53,542 bases of DNA from Candidatus Heimdallarchaeota archaeon (GTDB lineage: Archaea > Asgardarchaeota > Heimdallarchaeia > Heimdallarchaeales > Heimdallarchaeaceae), in NCBI GenBank assembly GCA_021399395.1, contig JAAFKJ010000079.1, forward strand, positions 1 to 53,542, read 5' to 3'. The notes below the pieces were generated by a model, which saw nothing but the letters and a program-made list of their open reading frames with translations, was not told where the DNA came from and did no database searches. The position numbers and the translations under genes were made by a program. This document shows positions 18,676 to 28,900 of the stretch, piece after piece; the first letter of the stretch is position 1; each line of letters opens with the position of its first letter.

Positions 18676-20247
18676 TTAGAAATTGGTTATTGAAATTCTC
18701 ATTCTTGCTTTCTTTCTACTTATGCTTGTTAATCCAATAAAGGATAGAATGAAGATAATTAAAACTGAATGTGTTTCTTCTGTAGGTACATCTGTATTAT
18801 AACAATCATAATCATATACAAAAGGATAAGGATCTGTTCTGTTAGTCCTCCCATCAATCTGATACTCTCCTTCACCACTATAATCACTGTAGTAATTTCC
18901 GGTGTTTGTATTCTCATCGTACCAATCATTAAAACTTTCATCATAAGCTTGTGAATACCCGTCTTCTGTTCCATTCAGATTATTACACAGAAAATAATTA
19001 GAGTAAATTACATTCGAAGTAGAAAGCGAAGTATCTATCTTAAGTCCATATTTTCTGTTTTTTAGAAGAATATTATTTACAATTTCTGTGTATTTTGAAT
19101 CGACAAGTAGAATCCCTTGTCCATTAGATTCAACTGTATTATTCCAAATTTTTGCATGGAATGTTTCCCAAATTCTCATTCCTAATGTATTATTTCTACA
19201 AGTATTGTCTTCAATTATAAGGGGAATAACAGATGTAGATGAATCATAGTATGTATAGATCCCAGCATCTTTGTTTTCTGTACAAGTGTTTTTAAGCACC
19301 GTCATATTTGAACAACCATCTATTCTGATACCTGATTCATTATTTCTATTACTATAATTGTCCAATATCAGTGAATCATCTGTGTCCCTTGAAAAAATCC
19401 CATCTATATTATTTTTTGAACACTCATTATTAATTATCGTAATGTTCTGAGCCATATCAGTTATAATTCCAAAAACACCTCCAGTGCAATAATTATTCTC
19501 TATTCGATTGTGCTCTCCCCAAATCAAACTTATTCCACATAAACCATAATTAACTATGACATTGCGTTCAAATATCGAATAATCTACGTAATACGTTATA
19601 ATTCCTCCACCGGATAAGGTGTTATCTGTGACAATCGCATGATTTGAATAGACTGATTTGATGCTGTTCCCATTATTGTGACAATAGTTTTCTTTAATCT
19701 CAAGATAATCCACATGATCAGTAGCTATTCCATTCCGGTTTCCATAACATTCATTTTTTCTAATAAAGATATTATTAGATCCCCAAACGTAAATCCCCTC
19801 GGAATTGTGATATGCACAAGTATTGTTTTCTATGACAACAGTTCCAGCAATAATATCAGTGATTACTATTCCATCTTCTAGAGCAGATATGAAGCAATTA
19901 GAGATTATGAAACTCTTAGTAGTATTGAATACATATATCCCAACTGCAAAGATTGTTGAGATTTCGTAATTCTCAATCCGATAAGGATTAGTAGGTGTTC
20001 CTTCACCTGGAAACCCTTGTGTTATGAAATCCTCGTCTGATAGGATAATTATACTTGAGTGAGGTGTCAAACCTGATTTTGCTTTAGTTATTCCAAGAAG
20101 AGGTTTATCTTGCAGGTTTTTTATTTGAGATAAAACCCTCATATTATCAGAGTCTGAATCTAGCTGATCTAGCTGATGACTTATTGTAGCACAAAGAAAA
20201 ATTAGGACTGTGGAATAAAAGTAGATTTTTAAGAGTTTATTTGACAT
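18676..20247 (-). CDS. secreted/surface right-handed parallel beta-helix (NosD-like) protein with C-terminal TM anchor
   Basis: N-terminal signal; repeated IENNTC/IRKNECYGN/IKENYCHNNGN units; C-terminal VLIIFILSFIGLTSISRKK. Confidence 0.87.
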   Translation of the reverse strand: MSNKLLKIYFYSTVLIFLCATISHQLDQLDSDSDNMRVLSQIKNLQDKPLLGITKAKSGLTPHSSIIILSDEDFITQGFPGEGTPTNPYRIENYEISTIFAVGIYVFNTTKSFIISNCFISALEDGIVITDIIAGTVVIENNTCAYHNSEGIYVWGSNNIFIRKNECYGNRNGIATDHVDYLEIKENYCHNNGNSIKSVYSNHAIVTDNTLSGGGIITYYVDYSIFERNVIVNYGLCGISLIWGEHNRIENNYCTGGVFGIITDMAQNITIINNECSKNNIDGIFSRDTDDSLILDNYSNRNNESGIRIDGCSNMTVLKNTCTENKDAGIYTYYDSSTSVIPLIIEDNTCRNNTLGMRIWETFHAKIWNNTVESNGQGILLVDSKYTEIVNNILLKNRKYGLKIDTSLSTSNVIYSNYFLCNNLNGTEDGYSQAYDESFNDWYDENTNTGNYYSDYSGEGEYQIDGRTNRTDPYPFVYDYDCYNTDVPTEETHSVLIIFILSFIGLTSISRKKARMRISITNF

Positions 20248-20330
20248 TTTTCTCCTCTTGTTTGATTAATTTCTTATTTATTAAAACTTCCTCTCTTTTC
20301 CAAAAAAAAAAGAAAGAAATGTGTTTGGCA

Positions 20331-21401
20331 TCAGCCAAACCACTGTGTGTCAAGATTGTCATATAGCTGGCAGACTTGAGTTTGTGTTTTATTCAGATAA
20401 GTACTGAAGTAGGTAGCAGAATATGGACCTACTGAGCTATTTGCATTCGAGAAAGCAATATTTTCGCTATAATCATTTGCTAGATTATCAAAGAAGTAAT
20501 AGGAAAACGCTCCACCATATGAATTGTAAAGGGGAGGGTCATTAGCATCCCAATAAGTATAGTTGTCTCCAAACCACATTACAGCCAAATAGTCATCTGG
20601 GTGTTCATAGTATGTTGTTGCAATTATGAAAATATCTTCACTTGCGCGTGATGGTTTTTTATACTCGAAAACAAAATCTCCACTGTCACAACTCTCGATT
20701 ATTACGATGATATTTTCGGATTCTAGACATTCAATTTTATCGCAAAATTCAGAGCTCAATATAGCATCATCCATATTATCTTCTGTATTTTGACATACCA
20801 TAGAATCACCGCCATTGGCCCAATCAGAGCCCCCGGTTGTATCTCCATGGGCTATCACATATAAGAAAACTAGAGAATCTGAAGTTTCCAAATCATCTAC
20901 GTCATCTATGCTATCCTCCCAAATTTCTTGATCTTCCCTGTATAGTATATCTGAGAACCCTTCATAATCCACTAAATAATCGCCATACTCTTCCATAACA
21001 GTTTCATTAGTTGCATCAGAAGCCCACATAAAGAGCGCTACTCTTCCATCTATCTCAAAATCTTTATTGTGGGTAGAACTTGGAAAGGTTGCCCAAGTAG
21101 ATTGGTCTCTGTAACCCGATTTTTCAATTTTCATAGTATAAAGTTTGAACCTAACAATCGTCCAAGTAAACGAATAATTGCCATTAGAGTCTGTGGTATC
21201 TGTACATTTTACAACTCCATCTTCTAGAAGTTTCACAGCTACACCGCTAATAGCGTCTTCGGATGTCTTTATGGTTACTCTACCTGTGAAATCTACTGAT
21301 CCATAATAGACAGCGGATACAGGCTGAGTTTCACTTAACATAACTGGTAGAACAAGAGATACTACCAGTATACTAACTAATATCATTTTATTTTTATTCA
21401 T
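20331..21401 (-). CDS. secreted caspase-fold (clan CD, C13/legumain-like) peptidase candidate with N-terminal carboxypeptidase-regulatory-like domain
   Basis: Signal peptide; VTIKTSEDAISGVAVKLLEDG...TDSNGNYSF; His motif FLYVIAHGDTTGG; Cys motif IIVIIESCDSGDF. Confidence 0.72.
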   Translation of the reverse strand: MNKNKMILVSILVVSLVLPVMLSETQPVSAVYYGSVDFTGRVTIKTSEDAISGVAVKLLEDGVVKCTDTTDSNGNYSFTWTIVRFKLYTMKIEKSGYRDQSTWATFPSSTHNKDFEIDGRVALFMWASDATNETVMEEYGDYLVDYEGFSDILYREDQEIWEDSIDDVDDLETSDSLVFLYVIAHGDTTGGSDWANGGDSMVCQNTEDNMDDAILSSEFCDKIECLESENIIVIIESCDSGDFVFEYKKPSRASEDIFIIATTYYEHPDDYLAVMWFGDNYTYWDANDPPLYNSYGGAFSYYFFDNLANDYSENIAFSNANSSVGPYSATYFSTYLNKTQTQVCQLYDNLDTQWFG

Positions 21402-21411
21402 ATTTTTTCAC

Positions 21412-21424
21412 CTTTGGTATAAGG
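21412..21424. repeat. direct repeat copy 1, CTTTGGTATAAGG
   Basis: Identical 13-mer at 21582..21594. Confidence 0.9.
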
Positions 21425-21554
21425 AACTTATTCTATGATTTTTCAGTATAAAAATACAATAATCATTTAGTGACATTTCCTCTATTGTTCTTTCTTTAAC
21501 AACAGACTTTAGTTTTTGGAATATCTTTTTTAATATGTTAAATAGGAATAATAC

Positions 21555-21617
21555 TGATGAGTGGGATGAAAGATTCAACATCTTTGGTATAAGGTAGTTC
21601 TGAAGTTCCACTCATCA
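21555..21617. repeat. inverted repeat TGATGAGTGG ... CCACTCATCA enclosing direct repeat copy 2
   Basis: 10-bp arms at 21555..21564 and 21608..21617; CTTTGGTATAAGG lies inside. Confidence 0.9.
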
Positions 21618-21672
21618 TTAAAAGCAACCATTTTTGACCCCTTCAAAATAGCTATTCCATCAATGTGTTGCA

Positions 21673-22875
21673 TTAGGATTTCAAAATTAAATTTCTTCTT
21701 CTGAAAACAACCAAAGAAAACAAAACGCTGCAAGCTAAGACAAAACATCTATCTACGGTGGTATAATTCTCTGTATTGTAACCATCTGGAAGAATGACTG
21801 GTTCTTGTAAGGGAAAATAATCTACTGATTCTGCATCCCCATCAATAAAGTATGGTGAGTCATGTTCAGCTTCTGACCAATAATTGCCAGCGTTTTCGTA
21901 TTTATCAAACCAAATATTGTTTTTTCCACTGTCGTATGATTGAGTATATTTTGAATCACCATTATCTATGAAATCATTGAATGATACTTCCCCAGATTCA
22001 CATCCCTTATCTAAGAATAAAGCAAAATCAATATTCTCAAGAAATAAATTATAGTTAAAATGGAAACGAGTAGAATCAGCAACAAATGCTCCTGTAAAAT
22101 GGTTCTTTATCAATTCGTTTTTCGATAGAAATACTTGATCGCTGTTTTCTAAATATATCCCTGAATCAAGATTTCCTTCACAGATGCTTAAGAAACATCC
22201 TGTTATATTGGAAGAAATAATAGATATACCATACATTGAATTATAGGAGCAGTTATTGGCAATAAGATCGCTGTATTCAGAGGCACCAACAGTTATACCT
22301 GAGTAGTTGTTCTCAAAACAAGTATTTTCGTAAATTATTGTGAAGGGAGAAAAAAATGCAGCAATCCCAAATTTCATGTTTCCATAACATGTATTGTTAT
22401 AAACCACTATTTTTTCTGAAAAGAGAATACCTATACCCATACCATTAGTACTCTTACTATTTACACAAAAGTTGTTAGCAACACCAGCTGAATCACTTGC
22501 TACACTTTCAATACAAATACCAGCGTACGAAGCATCTATGTAACAATTCTGAATAATAAAGTGTTTAGAAGTAAAACCTACATAAATACCATAGCTTTCG
22601 TTTGTTGAGATGTTTAGTCCTTCAATTATGTATGGATCATCAAGAATTCCTGTTCCATTGAAATCTACGAAATCCCCGTCAGATGTTATAGAGATGGGGT
22701 CATGTTCAACATATTTGTAATTTAGGGGAGTGTTCAAAGGTTGAAAACTCCTAGTTGAAGAATTTGACATCATGCTAGGTATGACCAGGAGTACAATTAT
22801 GAGTGGAATGGTTGCTTTGAAATTTACTTTTCTCATTTTATTAATTTTAAATCCAAAATTACTTATAAAAACCAA
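21673..22875 (-). CDS. secreted/surface right-handed parallel beta-helix (NosD-like) protein with C-terminal TM anchor
   Basis: Signal/TM N-terminus; IQNCYIDAS, VYNNTCYGN, IYENTCFENNYSGI repeats; C-terminal FVLACSVLFSLVVFRRRN. Confidence 0.87.
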   Translation of the reverse strand: MVFISNFGFKINKMRKVNFKATIPLIIVLLVIPSMMSNSSTRSFQPLNTPLNYKYVEHDPISITSDGDFVDFNGTGILDDPYIIEGLNISTNESYGIYVGFTSKHFIIQNCYIDASYAGICIESVASDSAGVANNFCVNSKSTNGMGIGILFSEKIVVYNNTCYGNMKFGIAAFFSPFTIIYENTCFENNYSGITVGASEYSDLIANNCSYNSMYGISIISSNITGCFLSICEGNLDSGIYLENSDQVFLSKNELIKNHFTGAFVADSTRFHFNYNLFLENIDFALFLDKGCESGEVSFNDFIDNGDSKYTQSYDSGKNNIWFDKYENAGNYWSEAEHDSPYFIDGDAESVDYFPLQEPVILPDGYNTENYTTVDRCFVLACSVLFSLVVFRRRNLILKS

Positions 22876-22950
22876 AAAGAAAAAAACTACAAATGTCCAA
22901 GTTTTTCTCTCGTTTTTATATGAAACTAATTATTATAATTTGAATATAAT

Positions 22951-25900
22951 GTGAAAATAAGGATAGCTATACTCTCTCTCATAATTTTGGGTAGCATGTT
23001 TATTGGGGAAAATCAGGTGATTTCTAGGGAAAAGCCTTCAGAAGTCCGAGCTGGAAATGAATCCCCACAGTTTATATTAGATGAAATAAGGTTTGAGTAT
23101 GATTCAATCTCTAAAAGTGAGTGTGTTTATTCAACAACTCTAGATCTTAACTTAACTACTTATAACGCTATTTCATTATATTTCGCCGTAAGTGGTGATC
23201 AAACCAATAGTGAGGGATTAAAAGTAACATTCTATGTTAAAGATATCATAACACAATTTATTGTTGATAGATATTATCAGAATGGTGAAACTCACAATCT
23301 AACGCAAACATTTTCTCTCCCAGAAAATTATAACGGATTTGTAGATGTCACAATTATTTGTGAAGGGCAATCATCATATCTAAATCAAAAAGGAACATTG
23401 ATAATCAGAGAGCAAACTAGCATCAAACCTATTCCCATTCTTACTCTCAACAATAATATAGATAATCTCCCTATAGTTCCAGAGTATCTATGGTTCCAAG
23501 GGAACATTGGTACTTCTAAATCGGAAAGCATTGTTTCAAAATTTATCTGTCTAAATGCATCTTTAAGCTTAAATCTCACTTTAATGTTCAAATCAAAGGA
23601 ATTCAGTTCATCATCCCAAGATTATACCATCAAATTAAATAATGAGATTTTGGTTACAGAGAAATTTGATGATGGAATAGAAATAAAAGATAACCATATT
23701 TTACCAATTCAAGAAGGTTTGAACACTATTGAGATATTTTTCACCATCGTTCAATGTCTTACTTACATTGAAATTTATGATATCGGTTTACAAGCTAATG
23801 CTTTCTCCTATGAGAAGTATCTCGAAGAAGTATGCTTTGATTTTGTTCAGTTAAGCGAAGAGAACAATAATCAGATTATTGTTTTATCAGATTTAAAACC
23901 CTCAGAGAGTAAAATAGAATGTGTGTTACTGATATCTCTTGACTATGATTGTTTAGGAGATATTAGTTGGTCAGAGTTAAATTACGAGATATTTTCTGGA
24001 ACTGATAAAATCAATGATGGCATTATTACTGATTCGGATAGTTACTCTTCTAAAACACTTCGAGTTGAAACATATACTAAGAACTTCAATGAAATACTCT
24101 ACCTTAGACTATTTGGCGAAGTAGAAGGTGAGGGTATGTTTTTACTTCTCCGAACAAGTTATATTTCGACTAATGATATATTTTTACTAGAAGATCGGAT
24201 AATAGATAAAACACTCTCTGAGGATAAGGTTTTTTCAATTGAGCCAAACAAACCCAAGATTCTGGAATTTTACGAGGTTCTGAAAATAACAGATTTGGAA
24301 AACTCAGAAACACAACTTGGGGTAATAATCGATTGTTATTCAACGTATGACAGACACATTGATTACGTAACCATAGTAGTCATATTAGGGGAGGAAAAAA
24401 TCATCGATTCCGTCATAGCTTTCACAAGTAATACAACAAGATGTGATAAAAGAAAGACAATCAATTTCAATAGTAAATATAACGAAATTAGAATCATAAT
24501 CTCAATCTATGGTGACGACGATACGGTAGAATTTAACCAGATTAAATTGTTGGTTATACCTACCAATGTGTTTTCTCAAATCGAGTTACCAACAGCTATT
24601 AATGTTAGTATGGACATTCTTTGGTCTTTGTATGGTTTAATACTGCTCAAACTTGTAGGGGGATACTTCAGTCGAAGGAGGAAAATTGTGAAAATTTCTC
24701 AGGAACCTCAGCTAGAAAATGAACCCACCGAGATAAGAAACACTAAGAAGGAATCCGTAAAACAATTATGTGTTGCAATTACAATTTCCACGATTACATA
24801 CTTGTTGATGTTTTACTTCATGGTACTAGTTGTACACTTCAATAGCTTAATTGCATTTACAATCTCTCTAATCTATGGAGTTTTTGTTGGTTATATCTCT
24901 GATTCTCTTGAATTATATAAAATTAGAATCAAAGATTTAAAAGCAAAATTAGTACAACGAAGATTTAGTGATGCTAATACTTGTGAATCTTCTTCAAGAT
25001 TCATGAATTTCTTCTCTTCTTCTGAATTTCTAATACTTCGAGCTACTATCATACTAACAGTTCTACTATTTTGCTGGCGTTGTATGGATTTTCTTTTTAT
25101 TTTATATACAGAAATATATTCAGCAAACTTCTCTGTTAAGTATTATTGGTTCTTTTATGCGGTTATTGCCCTTAGTGTTGCAATGTTACAGTGGAGTATT
25201 AAGTTGTCTCTAAATTTCACATTTTTGGAAGATAACCTTAAAAGAGTCAGGATTTTTGGTCTTGTATTAATAGGTCTTATATTGTCATTTTGGTTTCCAA
25301 TAATCTTTAGCGTAATCATCCAAACAAAAAATCTCGAAATTCTTCTTACAGTATTTACACCCTTGTTTCTCGGCTTAAATGTTTATTTCAGTAACTTCTT
25401 AGGAAAACGTATAGCTATGGAAAATAATGAATTTTTCAGGAATTTTAGGAAAAGAGGGATTATTTTTACAAAACAAGAAGATGTTAAACAGGCTCTTTCG
25501 TGGAATATAACGACACGTAAGGAGTGGATTAAAAAGAAAAACGAAGAGAAAAGAAAGAAAGATAAAGAAAAATTGCGAAGTAAAATACTGTGTGAAATTG
25601 AGGAAAAGGATCCAGTGTATCTTAGAAGACTATCTGAATTGATTGACGAAACAGCTGAAACAACAGAAATCTACCTTCAAGAAATATTAGAAGAAGATAA
25701 AGAATTGGGAACATACAATAAAGGATCTCAAGTGTTTAGAAAAAACAAAATAGAGAATAATGTTGAATATCTCAATTTAATGCAAGTAAATGAAACTGAG
25801 ATAGACGTTAGAGAGAAAGATGCTGAGCCTACTGTAGAACTATCAACTATTCGAAATGATGATGAAGAAGATTTGGAGAACATTCATTTTATCAAATTCA

Positions 25901-28900
25901 ATAAGCAATCAGGTCTATTTCGGATCAATCAAGAACTAGAAAAAATAATTGCCAAACTAAAAAACGGTGACAAAATTATTCTTGTCCACCGAAATGAAAG
26001 CGGAGAAGAAATGGAAAAAACCATTTCATTTGAATTCTTAGCAGACGGACACTCTTCTGCTCTGGTGTTAGCTAAAGCCCTTATGCAGAGAATACGAGGA
26101 TTGGTGAAACAAGCCAATAAAACAGCAACAGAATATTGGGGAGAACAGAAAATAGATTTTTCTTCACTTGATGAGGAGAAAAAGCGTATTCATCTTAGCA
26201 CCTTAGCTATGAGAATTAATGTAGGTCTTTCCGTGAGTAAAATCTTTACAAAGGAACAATTTGAGCGTGATGCGGTATTGTTCTGGAATGACGATTATGA
26301 ATCATTTGCCAAAGATGCTGAACCCATGGATATTCTTTCAGCCAATTTATCAACAACCCTTAAGGGAGAATTTGCAATCATCATGGTTTTTATTCAGTCA
26401 TTACTTCTAATGCAGAAGGATTCTCTAGAAGCAAATAGAAAGAGGTTTAACAAAATCAAAGAAAACCTTGAAAGAAGAAGAAAGGAACTAGAAGTAGGTT
26501 CTGTGAAGGAGGGTTGTTTATGTTATACTCTGACGGATTATTACAATCCTTTCATCAAACTAATCTATTCTATAGATGAGAATGGCATTGCAAAATTGGT
26601 AGGATGGGAGTTCATACGACCAGAAGAGAGAAGTTATGTCAATTCTTTATGGGGTGAAAAACTACCATATAACCCAGAAAATGAGGGTTCTGTTATTGAA
26701 GCAATCAAAAATGAATGGGAAAATTTGTCTACTAGAAGAAAGGAGAAAGAGTTCAACAATCTTCCAGAAATCACTCAAAAGAAGATTACAAGGTTTGTTG
26801 AGAAAAATTATGGTAAAGGAACAAGCTTACTTGCACTCTATGCTCATCTTAGATACTTCTCAGATGTTTCTACACAGAAATTCAAAGAAAAAATTCAAGC
26901 GATTTTAAAATTCTTTCCTACAGAGATTGCAGATTGGTCTTTGTATATTGTTGATCGTCAAATACAATGGATCAATAGGGGACAGGACATGTTTGGTTCA
27001 ACCGCCTATCTTCTGATGAGAAGTAGGATCAATGAACGAGGTGAAGTCTATTCTTATGCTCTCCCTAACCCTTCTCCTTCTGGTCATAAATGGTTGAGAG
27101 AAGGTTGGGCAGAGATAGAAGCTAAATCTGGCTGGGATAAGAACCCCAAAGCGCTAGACACAAACCTTATCCGTTTCACCAACAACCCCGAGCATGGATC
27201 TAGTATATATCTTTCTGACGATTCATTATTTCAAATAGCGAAAGCAGTCAAGAGGAAAGAATATGATGTTTTGGTTAAACATAAAGGGAAAAAGAAAAAA
27301 ATCTCAGAACTAATAACGGCAAAATCAGGTTATAGACAAATTGCTGGAATGTTAAAAGGTGATTACTTTAACATCATTTTTCGTTCAATAGATAGAGTAG
27401 ACATCAATACCGCCATCAGCACACAAAAACACCTTCTACGCAGATTGTTGGATGCAACAGTTACTTTCCCTCACCTAATTACTAATGACGAATGGTTAGA
27501 AGCGTTAACATCTAAAGAAAATAGCAATCAGTTCTTTGAGCTTGTTCAAGCAGTAATTACCAATAAACCCGAGTGGAAAGGATTAAGACTTCAACCTGTA
27601 GAAGACAATAAAGTCGTTAAAGAGATCTTTTCTGAGTTCTTCAGCTCTCTTCTCTATTACAACATACTCCTCTTCGCTTCAGGTTTGCCTGTCCTTCAAT
27701 TCAACCAAGATCTGCTCAACAAGGGGTTCTATCTACCTCAAACCATTGGTCTTGATGAAGATATGAAACAGATTAAGTTAAACACTAAGGAACCTCCAGT
27801 TTACCGAAATATCAGAGGGAGGTTAACTCAGCTGGTTTATGGTGGAACTAATCTTAGTGTTATGATCACCATTCCTCGAGCTAACAAACCTCTTCTAGTC
27901 GATCTGTCTCATAACACTTTCCAACGACCTATTTACGTCCGAAGGATCATCGAAGATGTTCATCTAGAGGAAAAGATTGTTTATGCTCCAAGAGTTATGG
28001 TCAATGGGAAGGAGAAGGTGATCATTCTTAGTTCTCAGGGATATGTTTTGAAAGAACTTGTCCTCGCAGCAGATAAAAGGGAGACTATGGTTCTAACTTC
28101 CGCTCATGAAACAGTCTATGGTGCGGTAGCTGTTGTAGAAGGGGGGTTGTATGTTAACAGCTATGCCAGACAGATGCTCACTCAACTGTTAATTTACGGA
28201 GGTATGCATATTGATGGAAAGGTGTATGAAGCCGTAATTGAGCTGTTTAACAAAGAAAAAGTGGATAGTCTAACCCTAGAACCTAAACAGACTCCGTTTT
28301 TGTTCTTTTCGCTCATTTCAGCAACAAGAGCAAGAGGAGAAGGGCAGCTAAAGGGGTTAACTAGTCCTGTAAAACACCAAATAAAGAAAGGGAGAAAAGA
28401 GTACAACTACCAGCATAGACCGGTTATTTTAGGAGTGGCTCTGACCAGTATGGAAGAGATGTTGTGTAAGGAGGTAGATTATTCGATAGCTTTTGGAAGT
28501 GGGTTAGAAAAGTATGACCTACTATATTGGAACAGATCAAGAGTAAAAGGAGAAAAAGATGTAAGGTATAATGTAAAGGGGAAGAATGGGTATGTGAACA
28601 AGTTACTGCATACTTTTCAATTGGTGTTCAGAAATGCGTTCAATATAGTTTCAATGGAAGGTAAAGGGGGGGAGAGAATACATCAGCAGTTGTGGGCACG
28701 CGTTCATAACAAAAGAGTAGAGGTTTCTTTCACTAAACCAAATGAAGAAAAGTGGCACAATGCCAATCTTAGTATTCCATTGATTACTACAAACAAATAT
28801 AGTAAGAAAGACTGTTATTATTCTATAAAAACTATAGCACAGCGAATCCCCCACATATTATTGTCTAAGGATATAAGTGAGAGAAGGATAAATGATCTGA

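Noticed and set aside
21408-21611. 67-aa minus-strand ORF upstream of the secreted protease
   Set aside because: No motif; overlaps the promoter region and repeats; likely chance.
18676-22875. Repeated peptide units in the NosD-like proteins as possible DNA tandem repeats or CRISPR-like array
   Set aside because: Repeats are degenerate protein-level beta-helix rungs, not conserved DNA repeats; no CRISPR array was seen in the window.
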